A stretch of 64,000 nucleotides of DNA from NCBI GenBank assembly GCA_950022295.1, contig OX465597.1, forward strand, positions 184,263,016-184,327,015, read 5' to 3'. The translations under genes and the position numbers were made by a program. The notes under the pieces were generated by a model. It was not told where the DNA came from and ran no database searches. It was given only the letters and a program-made list of their open reading frames with translations. This document shows, piece after piece, positions 35,593 to 49,795 of the stretch; positions within the stretch are counted from its first letter, which is position 1; each line of letters opens with the position of its first letter. Source of the stretch: Bromus sterilis (taxonomy: Eukaryota > Streptophyta > Magnoliopsida > Poales > Poaceae).

Positions 35593-37283
35593 TTGAAACT
35601 TGGCATGGTATCATTATTTTACCCACATAGTATGTGTGCATAAGTTGAGAGGATTACGGCAAAAACTGGATGCACTTCGTGTACAAACTGAACCATCTCT
35701 TTCAAAGTACGAGGGTGTTCAGACGAAAACACATCTGTTTCAAAGGAATTTCATTTTTCTAAATTATTTTAACTCAAGACTTTTTTTGCATCCAACACGC
35801 AGCATTCAAAGCCACATACTAAAATTTCAACCTTGCTGACTTCATTTGCTATTTTTCATGCATTTAATTATTTATTTTGAGCTAAATGACCATGTAATTG
35901 GAAAGCACTACAACTGAACTCAGAAAAGGTTGAAACTTGGCATGGTGTCATTATTTGACCCACATAGCATGTGTGCAAAAGTTGAGAGGATTACGGCAAA
36001 AACTGGATGCACTTTGTGTACAAACAGGACCATCTCTTTCAAAGTACGAGGGTTTCAGACGAAAACACATCTGTTTCAAAGGCATTTCATTTTTCTAAAA
36101 TTATTTCAACTCAAGACTTTTTTTGCATCCAACATGCAACATTCAAAGCCAAATACTAAAATTTCAACCCTTTCTGACTTCATTTGCTATTTTTCATGCA
36201 TTTAATTATTTATTTTGAGCTAAATGACCCTGTAATTGGAAAGCACTACAACTGAACTCAGAAAAGGTTGAAACTTGGCATGGTATCATTATTTTACCCA
36301 CATAGCATGTCTGCATAAGTTGAGAGGATTACGGCAAAAACTGGATGCACTTCGTGTACAAACTGGACCATCTCTTTCAAAGTACGAGGGTTTTCAGACG
36401 AAAACACATCTATTTCAAAGGCATTTCATTTTTCTAAAATTATTTCAACTTAAGACTTTTTTTCATCCAACATGCAACATTCAAAGCCACATACTAAAAT
36501 TTCAACCCTTTTTGACTTCATTTGCTAATTTTTATGCATTTAATGATTTATTTTGAGCTAAATGACCCTGTAATTGGAAAGCACTACAACTGAACTCAGA
36601 AAAGGTTGAAACTTGGCATGGTATCATCATTTGACCCACATAGCATGTGTGCAAAAGTTGAGAGGATTACGACAAAAACTGGATGCACTTCGTGTACAAA
36701 CTGGATCATCTCTTTCAAAGTACGAGGGTTTTCAGACGAAAACACATCTGTTTCAAAGGCATTTCATTTTTCTAAATTTATTTCAACTCAAGATTTTTTT
36801 TGCATCCAACATGCAACATTCAAAGCCACATACTAAAATTCCAACCCTTTCTGACTTGATTTGCTATTTTTCATGCACTTAATGATTTATTTTGAGCTAA
36901 ATGACCCTGTAATTGGAAAGCACTACAACTGAACTGAGAAAAGGTTGAAACTTGGCATGGTATCCTCATTTGACCCACATAGCATGTGTGCAAAAGTTGA
37001 GAGGATTACGGCAAAAACTGGAGGTACTTCGTGTACAAACTGGACCATCTCTTTCAAAGTACGAGGGTTTTCAGACGAAAACACATCTGTTTCATAGGCA
37101 TTTCATTTTTCTAAACTTATTTCAACTCAAGATTTTTTTTGCATCCAACATGCAACATTCAAAGCCACATACTAAAATTCCAACCCTTTCTGACTTGATT
37201 TGCTATTTTTCATGCATTTAATGATTTCTTTTGAGCTAAATGACCCTATAATTGGAAAGCACTACAACTGAACTCAGAAAAGG
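35593..37283 (+). repeat. Five monomers before the 9-mer array
   Basis: Monomers start at 35593 (T), 35930 (ggtgtcatt, with gagggtttcagacg, 1 bp short), 36268 (T), 36606 and 36945. The order 35593-35930-36268 is the same T, ggtgtcatt, T series that appears later at 58251, 60954 and 62984. The 36606 and 36945 copies share attccaaccc and gacttgatttgc, which reappear at 39991-40329, 43037 and 61967. The 36945 copy has atcctcattt and ggaggtacttc. Confidence 0.87.
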
Positions 37284-40200
37284 TTGAAACTTGGCATGGT
37301 ATCATCATTTGACCCACATAGCATGTGTGAAAAAGTTGAGAGGATTACGGCAAAACTGGATGCACTTTGTGTACAAACTGGACCATCTCTTTCAAAGTAC
37401 GAGGGTTTTCAAACGAAAACACATCCGTTTCAAAGGCATTTCATTTTTCTAAACTTATTTCAACTCAAGACTTTTTTTCATCCAACATGCAACATTCAAA
37501 GCCACATACTAAAATTTCAACCCTTTCTGACTTCATTTGCTAATTTTCATGCATTTAATGATTTATTTTGAGCTAAATGACCCTGTAATTGGAAAGCACT
37601 ACAACTGAACTCAGAAAAGGTTGAAACTTGGCATGGTATCATCATTTGACCCACATAGCATGTGTGCAAAAGTTGAGAGGATTACGACAAAAACTGGATG
37701 CACTTCGTGTACAAACTGGATCATCTCTTTCAAAGTACGAGGGTTTTCAAACGAAAACACATCTGTTTCAAAGGCATTTCATTTTTCTAAACTTATTTCA
37801 ACTCAATACTTTTTTTGCATCCAACATGCAACATTCAAAGCGACATACTAAAATTTCAACCATTTCTGACTTCATTTGCAATTTTTCATGGATTTAATGA
37901 TTTATTTTGAGCTAAATGACCCTGTAATTGGAAAGCACTACAACTGAACTCAGAAAAGGTTGAAACTTGGCATGGTATCATCATTTGACCCACATAGCAT
38001 GTGTGAAAAAGTTGAGAGGATTGTGGCAAAAACTGGATGCACTTCGTGTACAAACTGGACAATCGCTTTCAAAGTACGAGGGTTTTCAAACGAAAACACA
38101 TCTATTTCAAAGGCATTTTAGTTTTCTAAACTTTTTTAAACTCAAGACTTTATTCGCATCCAAAATGCAACATTCAAAGCCACATACTAAAATTTCAACC
38201 CTTTCTGACTTCATTTGCTATTTTTCATGCATTTAATGATTTATTTTGAGTTAAATGACCCTGTAATTGGAAAGCACTACAACTGAACTCAGAAAAGGTT
38301 GAAACTTGGCATGGTATCATAATTTGATCCACATAGCATGTGTGCAAAAGTTGAGAGGATTACGGCAAAAACTGGATGCACTTCGTGTACAAACTGGACC
38401 ATCTATTTCAAAGTACGAGGGTTTTCAAACGAAAACACATCTGTTTCAAAGGCATTTCATTTTTCTAAACTTATTTCAACTCAAGACTTTTTTAGCATCC
38501 AACATGCAACATTCAAAGCCACATACTAAAATTTCAACCCTTTCTGACTTCATTAGCGTTTTTTCATGCATTTAATGATTTACTTTGAGCTAAATGACCC
38601 TGTAATTGGAAAGCACTACAACTGAACTCAGAAAAGGTTGAAATTTGGCATGGTATCCTAATTTGACCCACATAGCATGTGTGCAAAAGTTGAGAGGATT
38701 ACGGCAAAAACTGGATGCACTTCGTGTACAAACTCGACCATCTCTTTAAAAGTACGAGGGTTTTCAGACAAAACACATCTGTTTGAAAGGCATTTCATTT
38801 TTCTAAACTTATTTCAACTCAAGAGTTTTTTTGCATCCAACATGCAACATTCAAAGAAACATACTAAAATTTCAACCATTTCTGACTTCATTTGCTATTT
38901 TTCATGCATTTAATGATTTATTTTGAGCTAAATGACCCTGTAATTGGAAAGCACTACAACTGAACTCAGAAAAGGTTGAAACTTGGCATGGTATCCTCAT
39001 TTGACCCACATAGCATGTGTGCAAAAGTTGAGAGGATTACGGCAAAAACTGGATGCACTTCGTGTACAAACTGGATCATCTCTTTCCAAGTACGAGGGTT
39101 TTCAAACGAAAGCACATCTGTTTCAAAGGCATTTCATTTTTCTAAACTCATTTCAACTCAAGATTTTTTTTCATCCAACATGAAACATTCAAAGCCACAT
39201 ACTAAAATTTCAACCCTTTCTGACTTCATTTGGTATTTTTCATGCATTTAATGATTTATTTTGAGCTAAATGACCCTGTAATTGGAAAACACTACAACTG
39301 AACTCAGAAAATGTTGAAACTTGGCATGGTATCCTCATTTGACCCACATAGCATGTGTGCAAAAGCTGAGAGGATTACGCAAAAAAGTGGATGCACTTCG
39401 TGTACAAACTGGACCATCTCTTTCAAAGTACGAGGGTTTTCAAATGAAAACACATCTGTTTCAAAGGCAATTCATTTTTCTCAACTTATTTCAACTCAAG
39501 ACTTTTTTTGGATCCAACATGCAACATTCAAAGCCACATACTAAAAGTTCAACCCTTTCTGACTTCATTTGCTATTTTTCATGCATTTAATGATTTATTT
39601 TGAGCTAAATGGCCCTGTAATTGGAAAGCACTACAACTGAACTCAGAAAAGGTTGAAACTTGGCATGGTATCATTATTTGACCCACGTAGCATGTGTGCA
39701 AAAGTTGAGAGGATTAAGGCAAAAACTAGATGCACTTCGTGTACAAACTGGACCATCTCTTTCAAAGTACGAGGGTTTTCAAACGAAAACACATCTGTTT
39801 CAAAGGCATTTCATTTTTCTAAAATTATTTCAACTTAATACTTTTTTTAATCCAACATGCAACATTCAAAGCCACATAATAAAATTTCAACCCTTTCTGA
39901 CTTCATTTGCTATTTTTCATGCATTTAATGATTTATTTTGAGCTAAATGACTCTGTGATTGGAAAACACTACAACTGAACTCAGAAAAGGTTGAAACTTG
40001 GCATGGTATCATTATTTTACCCACATAGTATGTGTGCATAAGTTCAGAGGATTATGGCAAAAACTGGATGCACTTCGTGTACAAACTGAACCATCTCTTT
40101 CAAAGTACGAGGGTTTTCAGACGAAAACACATCTGTTTCAAAGGCATTTCATTTTTCTAAACTTATTTCAACTAAATAATTTTTTTGCATCCAACATGCA

Positions 40201-40329
40201 ACATTCAAAGCCACATACTAAAATTCCAACCCTTTCTGACTTGATTTGCTATTTTTCATGCATTTAATGATTTATTTTGAGCTAAATGACCCTATAATTG
40301 GAAAGCACTACAACTGAACTCAGAAAAGG
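37284..40329 (+). repeat. Nine-monomer higher-order unit, divergent copy 1 (3046 bp)
   Basis: Monomers start at 37284, 37621, 37960, 38299, 38638, 38976 (P), 39314 (G), 39653 (S) and 39991 (T). The first seven match the two following units at 3046 and 6091 bp with shared markers: ggcaaaactgg (1 bp short) with catccg; gcgacatac with gcaatttttcatgg; ggattgtggc with ttattcgcatcc; attagcgttt; gacaaaacacatc with caaagaaac; P; G. The last two are S and T here but other types in copies 2 and 3; the S-T pair is instead found after copy 3, at 46420-47095. Confidence 0.9.
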
Positions 40330-43300
40330 TTGAAACTTGGCATGGTATCATCATTTGACCCACATAGCATGTGTGAAAAAGTTGAGAGGATTACGGCAAA
40401 ACTGGATGCACTTTGTGTACAAACTGGACCATCTCTTTCAAAGTACGAGGGTTTTCAAACGAAAACACATCCGTTTCAAAGGCATTTCATTTTTCTAAAC
40501 TTATTTCAACTCAAGACTTTTTTTCATCCAACATGCAACATTCAAAGCCACATACTAAAATTTCAACCCTTTCTGACTTCATTTGCTAATTTTCATGCAT
40601 TTAATGATTTATTTTGAGCTAAATGACCCTGTAATTGGAAAGCACTACAACTGAACTCAGAAAAGGTTGAAACTTGGCATGGTATCATCATTTGACCCAC
40701 ATAGCATGTGTGCAAAAGTTGAGAGGATTACGACAAAAACTGGATGCATTTCGTGTACAAACTGGATCATCTCTTTCAAAGTACGAGGGTTTTCAAACGA
40801 AAACACATCTGTTTCAAAGGCATTTCATTTTTCTAAACTTATTTCAACTCAATACTTTTTTTGCATCCAACATGCAACATTCAAAGCGACATACTAAAAT
40901 TTCAAGCATTTCTGACTTCATTTGCAATTTTTCATGGATTTAATGATTTATTTTGAGCTAAATGACCCTGTAATTGGAAAGCACTACCACTGAACTCAGA
41001 AAAGGTTGAAACTTGGCATGGTATCATCATTTGACCCACATAGCATGTGTGAAAAAGTTGAGAGGATTGTGGCAAAAACTGGATGCACTTCGTGTACAAA
41101 CTGGACCATCGCTTTCAAAGTACGAGGGTTTTCAAACGAAAACACATCTGTTTCAAAGGCATTTTATTTTTCTAAACTTTTTTAAACTCAAGACTTTATT
41201 CGCATCCAAAATGCAACATTCAAAGCCACATACTAAAATTTCAACCCTTTCTGACTTCATTTGCTATTTTTCATGCATTTAATGATTTATTTTGTGTTAA
41301 ATGACCCTGTAATTGGAAAGCACTACAACTGAACTCAGAAAAGGTTGAAACTTGGCATGATATCATCATTTGACCCACATATCATGTGTGCAAAAGTTGA
41401 GAGGATTACGGAAAAAACTGGATGCACTTCGTGTACAAACTGGACCATCTATTTCAAAGTACGAGGGTTTTCAAACGAAAACACATCTGTTTCAAAGGCA
41501 TTTCATTTTTCTAAACTTATTTCAACTCAAGACTTTTTTAGCATCCAACATGCAACATTCAAAGCCACATACTAAAATTTCAACCCTTTCTGACTTCATT
41601 AGCGTTTTTTCATGCATTTAATGATTTACTTTGAGCTAAATAACCCTGTAATTGGAAAGCACTACAACTGAACTCAGAAAAGGTTGAAATTTGGCATGGT
41701 ATCATAATTTGACCCACATAGCATGTGTGCAAAAGTTGAGAGGACTACGGCAAAAACTGGATGCACTTCGTGTACAAACTCGACCATCTCTTTAAAAGTA
41801 CGAGGGTTTTCAGACAAAACACATCTGTTTGAAAGGCATTTCATTTTTCTAAACTTATTTCAACTCAAGACTTTTTTTGCATCCAACATGCAACATTCAA
41901 AGAAACATACTAAAATTTCAACCATTTCTGACTTCATTTGCTATTTTTCATGCATTTAATGATTTATTTTGAGCTAAATGACCCTGTAATTGGAAAGCAC
42001 TACAACTGAACTCAGAAAAGGTTGAAACTTGGCATGGTATCCTCATTTGACCCACATAGCATGTGTGCAAAAGTTGAGAGGATTACGGCAAAAACTGGAT
42101 GCACTTCGTGTACAAACTGGATCATCTCTTTCCAAGTACGAGGGTTTTCAAACGAAAACACATCTGTTTCAAAGGCATTTCATTTTTCTAAACTCATTTC
42201 AACTCAAGATTTTTTTTCATCCAACATGAAACATTCAAAGCCACATACTAAAATTTCAACCCTTTCTGACTTCATTTGGTATTTTTCATGCATTTAATGA
42301 TTTATTTTGAGCTAAATGACCCTGTAATTGGAAAACACTACAACTGAACTCAGAAAATGTTGAAACTTGGCATGGTATCCTCATTTGACCCACATAGCAT
42401 GTGTGCAAAAGCTGAGAGGATTACGCAAAAAAGTGGATGCACTTCGTGTACAAACTGGACCATCTCTTTCAAAGTACGAGGGTTTTCAAATGAAAACACA
42501 TCTGTTTCAAAGGCAATTCATTTTTCTCAACTTATTTCAACTCAAGACTTTTTTTGGATCCAACATGCAACATTCAAAGCCACATACTAAAATTTCAACC
42601 CTTTCTGACTTTATTTGCTATTTTTCATGCATTTAATGATTTTTTTGAGCTGAATGACCCTGTAATTGGAAAGCACTACAACTGAACTCAGAAAAGGTTG
42701 AAACTTAGTATGGTATCATCATTTGACCCACATAGCATGTGTGCAAAAGTTGAGAGGATTACGGCAAAAACTGGATGCACTTCGTGTACAAACTGGACCA
42801 TCTCTTTCAAAGTACGAGGGTTTTCAGACGAAAACACATTTGTTTCAAAGGCATTTCATTTTTCTAAACTTATTTCAACTCAAGACTTTTTTTGCATCCA
42901 ACATGCAACATTCAAAGCCACATACTAAAATTTCAGCCCTTTCTGACTTCATTTGCTATTTTTCATCCATTTAATGATTTATTTTGAGCTAAATGACCCT
43001 GTAATTGGAAAGCACTACAACTGAACTCAGAAAAGGTTGAATTTGTCATGGTATCATTATTTGACCCACATAGCATGTGTGCAAAAGTTGAGAGGATTAC
43101 GGCAAAAACTGGATGCACTTCGTGTACAAACTGGACCATCTCTTTCAAAGTACGAGGGTTTTCAGACGAAAACACATCTGTTTCAAAGGCATTTCATTTT
43201 TCTAAAATTATTTCAACTAAATAATTTTTTTGCATCCAACATGCAACATTCAAAGCCACATACTAAAATTCCAACCCTTTCTGACTTGATTTTCTATTTT

Positions 43301-43374
43301 TCATGCATTTAATGATTTATTTTGAGCTAAATGACCCTATAATTGGAAAGCACTACAACTGAACTCAGAAAAGG
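40330..43374 (+). repeat. Nine-monomer higher-order unit, copy 2 (3045 bp)
   Basis: Monomers start at 40330, 40667, 41006, 41345, 41684, 42022 (P), 42360 (G), 42698 and 43037. The eighth has cttagtatgg after a G tail with gatttttttgagctg, and the ninth begins gttgaatttgtcatgg. Private differences from copy 3 include ttttgtgttaaatg at 41293, gaggactacgg at 41744 and cacatctg at 40807 (cacatgtg in copy 3). The end of the ninth monomer (aactaaataa, attccaaccc, gacttgattttc) differs from copy 3 and leads back into the first monomer type. Confidence 0.93.
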
Positions 43375-46300
43375 TTGAAACTTGGCATGGTATCATCATT
43401 TGACCCACATAGCATGTGTGAAAAAGTTGAGAGGATTACGGCAAAACTGGATGCACTTTGTGTACAAACTGGACCATCTCTTTCAAAGTACGAGGGTTTT
43501 CAAACGAAAACACATCCGTTTCAAAGGCATTTCATTTTTCTAAACTTATTTCAACTCAAGACTTTTTTTCATCCAACATGCAACATTCAAAGCCACATAC
43601 TAAAATTTCAACCCTTTCTGACTTCATTTGCTAATTTTCATGCATTTAATGATTTATTTTGAGCTAAATGACCCTGTAATTGGAAAGCACTACAACTGAA
43701 CTCAGAAAAGGTTGAAACTTGGCATGGTATCATCATTTGACCCACATAGCATGTGTGCAAAAGTTGAGAGGATTACGACAAAAACTGGATGCATTTCGTG
43801 TACAAACTGGATCATCTCTTTCAAAGTACGAGGGTTTTCAAACGAAAACACATGTGTTTCAAAGGCATTTCATTTTTCTAAACTTATTTCAACTCAATAC
43901 TTTTTTTGCATCCAACATGCAACATTCAAAGCGACATACTAAAATTTCAAGCATTTCTGACTTCATTTGCAATTTTTCATGGATTTAATGATTTATTTTT
44001 AGCTAAATGACCCTGTAATTGGAAAGCACTACCACTGAACTCAGAAAAGGTTGAAACTTGGCATGGTATCATCATTTGACCCACATAGCATGTGTGAAAA
44101 AGTTGAGAGGATTGTGGCAAAAACTGGATGCACTTCGTGTACAAACTGGACCATCGCTTTCAAAGTACGAGGGTTTTCAAACGAAAACACATCTGTTTCA
44201 AAGGCATTTTATTTTTCTAAACTTTTTTAAACTCAAGACTTTATTCGCATCCAAAATGCAACATTCAAAGCCACATACTAGAATTTCAACCCTTTCTGAC
44301 TTCATTTGCTATTTTTCATGCATTTAATGATTTATTTTGAGTTAAATGACCCTGTAATTGGAAAGCACTACAACTGAACTCAGAAAAGGTTGAAACTTGG
44401 CATGATATCATCATTTGACCCACATATCATGTGTGCAAAAGTTGAGAGGATTACGGAAAAAACTGGATGCACTTCGTGTACAAACTGGACCATCTATTTC
44501 AAAGTACGAGGGTTTTCAAACGAAAACACATCTGTTTCAAAGGCATTTCATTTTTCTAAACTTATTTCAACTCAAGAATTTTTTAGCATCCAACATGCAA
44601 CATTCAAAGCCACATACTAAAATTTCAACCCTTTCTGACTTCATTAGCGTTTTTTCATGCATTTAATGATTTACTTTGAGCTAAATAACCCTGTAATTGG
44701 AAAGCACTACAACTGAACTCAGAAAAGGTTGAAATTTGGCATGGTATCATAATTTGACCCACATAGCATGTGTGCAAAAGTTGAGAGGATTACGGCAAAA
44801 ACTGGATGCACTTCGTGTACAAACTCGACCATCTCTTTAAAAGTACGAGGGTTTTCAGACAAAACACATCTGTTTGAAAGGCATTTCATTTTTCTAAACT
44901 TATTTCAACTCAAGACTTTTTTTGCATCCAACATGCAACATTCAAAGAAACATACTAAAATTTCAACCATTTCTGACTTCATTTGCTATTTTTCATGCAT
45001 TTAATGATTTATTTTGAGCTAAATGACCCTGTAATTGGAAAGCACTACAACTGAACTCAGAAAAGGTTGAAACTTGGCATGGTATCCTCATTTGACCCAC
45101 ATAGCATGTGTGCAAAAGTTGAGAGGATTACGGCAAAAACTGGATGCACTTCGTGTACAAACTGGATCATCTCTTTCCAAGTACGAGGGTTTTCAAACGA
45201 AAACACATCTGTTTCAAAGGCATTTCATTTTTCTAAACTCATTTCAACTCAAGATTTTTTTTCATCCAACATGAAACATTCAAAGCCACATACTAAAATT
45301 TCAACCCTTTCTGACTTCATTTGGTATTTTTCATGCATTTAATGATTTATTTTGAGCTAAATGACCCTGTAATTGGAAAACACTACAACTGAACTCAGAA
45401 AATGTTGAAACTTGGCATGGTATCCTCATTTGACCCACATAGCATGTGTGCAAAAGCTGAGAGGATTACGCAAAAAAGTGGATGCACTTCGTGTACAAAC
45501 TGGACCATCTCTTTCAAAGTACGAGGGTTTTCAAATGAAAACACATCTGTTTCAAAGGCAATTCATTTTTCTCAACTTATTTCAACTCAAGACTTTTTTT
45601 GGATCCAACATGCAACATTCAAAGCCACATACTAAAATTTCAACCCTTTCTGACTTTATTTGCTATTTTTCATGCATTTAATGATTTTTTTGAGCTGAAT
45701 GACCCTGTAATTGGAAAGCACTACAACTGAACTCAGAAAAGGTTGAAACTTAGTATGGTATCATCATTTGACCCACATAGCATGTGTGCAAAAGTTGAGA
45801 GGATTACGGCAAAAACTGGATGCACTTCGTGTACAAACTGGACCATCTCTTTCAAAGTACGAGGGTTTTCAGACGAAAACACATTTGTTTCAAAGGCATT
45901 TCATTTTTCTAAACTTATTTCAACTCAAGACTTTTTTTGCATCCAACATGCAACATTCAAAGCCACATACTAAAATTTCAGCCCTTTCTGACTTCATTTG
46001 CTATTTTTCATCCATTTAATGATTTATTTTGAGCTAAATGACCCTGTAATTGGAAAGCACTACAACTGAACTCAGAAAAGGTTGAATTTGTCATGGTATC
46101 ATTATTTGACCCACATAGCATGTGTGCAAAAGTTGAGAGGATTACGGCAAAAACTGGATGCACTTCGTGTACAAACTGGACCATCTCTTTCAAAGTACGA
46201 GGGTTTTCAGACGAAAACACATCTGTTTCAAAGGCATTTCATTTTTCTAAACTTATTTCAACTCAAGAATTTTTTGGCATCCAACATGCAACATTCAAAG

Positions 46301-46419
46301 CCACATACTAAAAGTTCAACCCTTTCTGACTTCATTTGCTATTTTTCATGCATTTAATGATTTATTTTGAGCTAAATGGCCCTGTAATTGGAAAGCACTA
46401 CAACTGAACTCAGAAAAGG
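43375..46419 (+). repeat. Nine-monomer higher-order unit, copy 3 (3045 bp)
   Basis: Monomers start at 43375, 43712, 44051, 44390, 44729, 45067 (P), 45405 (G), 45743 and 46082. It is very close to copy 2 up to about 46240, with scattered differences (tttttagctaaatg at 43998, actagaatttc at 44278, agaattttttagc at 44577). From there the ninth monomer has caagaattttttggc and aagttcaaccc, then the S monomer at 46420. That tail-S-T order is the one that ended copy 1, so copy 3 exits the array at the same phase. Confidence 0.93.
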
Positions 46420-47771
46420 TTGAAACTTGGCATGGTATCATTATTTGACCCACGTAGCATGTGTGCAAAAGTTGAGAGGATTAAGGCAAAAACTAGATGC
46501 ACTTCGTGTACAAACTGGACCATCTCTTTCAAAGTACGAGGGTTTTCAAACGAAAACACATCTGTTTCAAAGGCATTTCATTTTTCTAAAATTATTTCAA
46601 CTTAATACTTTTTTTAATCCAACATGCAACATTCAAAGCCACATAATAAAATTTCAACCCTTTCTGACTTCATTTGCTATTTTTCATGCATTTAATGATT
46701 TATTTTGAGCTAAATGACTCTGTAATTGGAAAACACTACAACTGAACTCAGAAAAGGTTGAAACTTGGCATGGTATCATTATTTTACCCACATAGTATGT
46801 GTGCATAAGTTCAGAGGATTACGGCAAAAACTGGATGCACTTCGTGTACAAACTGAACCATCTCTTTCAAAGTACGAGGGTTTTCACACGAAAACACATC
46901 TGTTTCAAAGGCATTTCATTTTTCTAAACTTATTTCAACTAAATAATTTTTTTGCATCCAACATGCAACATTCAAAGCCACATACTAAAAGTTCAACCCT
47001 TTCTGACTTCATTTGCTATTTTTCATGCATTTAATGATTTATTTTGAGCTAGATGGCCCTGTAATTGGAAAGCACTACAACTGAACTCAGAAAGGTTGAA
47101 ACTTGGCATGGTATCATCATTTGACCCACATAGCATGTGTGCAAAAGTTGAGAGGATTACGGCAAAAACTGGATGTACTTCGTGTACAAACTGGACCATC
47201 TCTTTCAAAGTACGAGGGTTTTCAAACGAAAACACATTTGTTTCAAAGGCATTTCATTTTTCTAAACTTATTTCAACTCAAGATTTTTTTTCATCCAACA
47301 TGCAACATTCAAAGCCACATACTAAAATTTCAATCCTTTCTGACTTCATTTGCTATTTTTCATGCATTTAATGATTTATTTTGAGCTAAATGACCCTGTA
47401 ATTGGAAAACACTACAACTGAACTCAGAAAATGTTAAAACTTGGCATGGTATCCTCATTTGACCCACATAGCATGTGTGCAAAAGGTGAGGGGATTACGG
47501 AAAAAACTGGATGCTCTTCGTGTACAAACTGGACCATCTCTTTCAAAGTACGAGGGCTTTCAAACGAAAACACATCTGTTTCAAAGGAAATTCATTTTTC
47601 TCAACTTATTTCAACTCAAGACTTTTTTTGGATCCAACATGCAACATTCAAAGCCACATACTAAAATTTCAACCCTTTCTGACTTTAGTTGCTATTTTTC
47701 ATGCATTTAATGATTTATTTTGAGCTAAATGACCCTATAATTGGAAGCACTACAACTGAACTCAGAAAAGG
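46420..47771 (+). repeat. S-T-x-G monomers after the 9-mer array
   Basis: Monomers start at 46420 (S), 46758 (T), 47096 and 47434 (G). S and T match 39653-40329 at about 6767 bp. The 47096 copy has the P position and P tail (gaaaacactac, aaaatgtt) but the ordinary ggaccatctctttcaaag middle, so it looks like a fusion that skipped one monomer: at 50134-50810 the two halves are separate monomers. G carries ggtgaggggatt and gagggctttcaaacg, a sub-version shared with 50811, 53178 and 57576. Confidence 0.87.
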
Positions 47772-48783
47772 TTGAAACTTAGTATGGTATCATAATTTGA
47801 CCCACATAGCATGTGTGCAAAAGTTGAGAGGATTACGGCAAAAACTGGATGCACTTCGTGTACAAACTGGACCATCTCTTTCAAAGTACGAGGGTTTTCA
47901 GACGAAAACACATCTGTTTCAAAGGCATTTCATTTTTCTATATTATTTCAACTCAAGACTTTTTTGCATCCAACATGCAACATTCAAAGGCATATACTAA
48001 AATTTCAACCCTTTCTAACTTCATTTGCTATTTTTCATGCATTTAATTATTTATTTTGAGCTAAATGACCCTGTAATTGGAAAGCACTACAACTGAACTC
48101 AGAAAAGGTTGAAACTTCGCATGGTATCATTATTTTACCCACATAGCATGTGTGCATAAGTTGAGAGGATTACGGCAAAAACTGGATGCACTTCATGTAC
48201 AAACTGAACCATCTCTTTCAAAGTACGAGGGTTTTGAGACGAAAACACATCTGTTTCAAAGGAATTTCATTTTTCTAAATTATTTTAACTCAAGACTTTT
48301 TTTGCATCCAACATGCAACATTCAAAGCCACATACTAAAAGTTCAACCTTGCTGACTTCATTTGCTATTTTTCATGCATTTAATGATTTATTTTGAGCTA
48401 AATGGCCCTGTAATTGGAAAGCACTACAACTGAACTCAGAAAAGGTTGAAACTTGGCATGGTATCATTATTTGACCCACGTAGCATGTGTGCAAAAGTTG
48501 AGAGGATTACGACAAAAACTAGATGCACTTCGTGTACAAACTGAACCATCTCTTTCAAAGTACGAGGGTTTTCAAACGAAAACACATCTGTTTCAAAGGC
48601 ATTTCATTTTTCTAAAATTATTTCAACTTAATACTTTTTTTAATCCAACATGCAACATTCAAAGCCACATAATAAAATTTCAACCCTTTCTGACTTCATT
48701 TGCTATTTTTCATGCATTTAATGATTTATTTTGAGCTAAATGACTCTGTAATTGGAAAACACTACAACTGAACTCAGAAAAGG
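47772..48783 (+). repeat. Three-monomer tandem duplication, copy 1 (1012 bp)
   Basis: Monomers start at 47772 (cttagtatgg, tctatattattt, caaaggcatatac), 48109 (acttcgcatgg, T type, gttttgagacg, aaccttgctgac) and 48446 (S, with gaaccatctc). The same three follow at 48784. Each is 337-338 bp, including 1-bp losses such as ctatattatttc and the short caaccttgctg. Private marks of copy 1 include gcatgtgtgcataag at 48147. Confidence 0.92.
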
Positions 48784-49795
48784 TTGAAACTTAGTATGGT
48801 ATCATAATTTGACCCACATAGCATGTGTGCAAAAGTTGAGAGGATTACGGCAAAAACTGGATGCACTTCGTGTACAAACTGGAGCATCTCTTTCAAAGTA
48901 CGAGGGTTTTCAGACGAAAACACATCTGTTTCAAAGGCATTTCATTTTTCTATATTATTTCAACTCAAGACTTTTTTGCATCCAACATGCAACATTCAAA
49001 GGCATATACTAAAATTTCAACCCTTTCTAACTTCATTTGCTATTTTTCATGCATTTAATTATTTATATTGAGCTAAATGACCCTGTAATTGGAAAGCACT
49101 ACAACTGAACTCAGAAAAGGTTGAAACTTCGCATGGTATCATTATTTTACCCACATAGCATCTGTGCATAACTTGAGAGGATTACGGCAAAAACTGGATG
49201 CACTTCATGTACAAACTGAACCATCTCTTTCAAAGTACGAGGGTTTTGAGACGAAAACACATCTGTTTCAAAGGAATTTCATTTTTCTAAATTATTTTAA
49301 CTCAAGACTTTTTTTGCATCCAACATGCAACATTCAAAGCCACATACTAAAAGTTCAAACTTGCTGACTTCATTTGCTATTTTTCATGCATTTAATGATT
49401 TATTTTGAGCTAAATGGCCCTGTAATTGGAAAGCACTACAACTGAACTCAGAAAAGGTTGAAACTTGGCATGGTATCATTATTTGACCCACGTAGCATGT
49501 GTGCAAAAGTTGATAGGATTACGACAAAAACTAGATGCACTTCGTGTACAAACTGAACCATCTCTTTCAAAGTACGAGGGTTTTCAAACGAAAACACATC
49601 TGTTTCAAAGGCATTTCATTTTTCTAAAATTATTTCAACTTAATACTTTTTTTAATCCAACATGCAACATTCAAAGCCACATAATAAAATTTCAACCCTT
49701 TCTGACTTCATTTGCTATTTTTCATGCATTTAATGATTTATTTTGAGCTAAATGACTCTGTAATTGGAAAACACTACAACTGAACTCAGAAAAGG
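48784..49795 (+). repeat. Three-monomer tandem duplication, copy 2 (1012 bp)
   Basis: Monomers start at 48784, 49121 and 49458, each 1012 bp after its partner. Differences are few: ggagcatctc at 48882, ttatattgagc at 49063, gcatctgtgcataac at 49158, ttcaaacttgctg at 49354 and gttgataggatt at 49508. A third, single copy of the set is at 51150-52161. The precise in-phase repeat suggests unequal crossing over between sister arrays. Confidence 0.92.
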
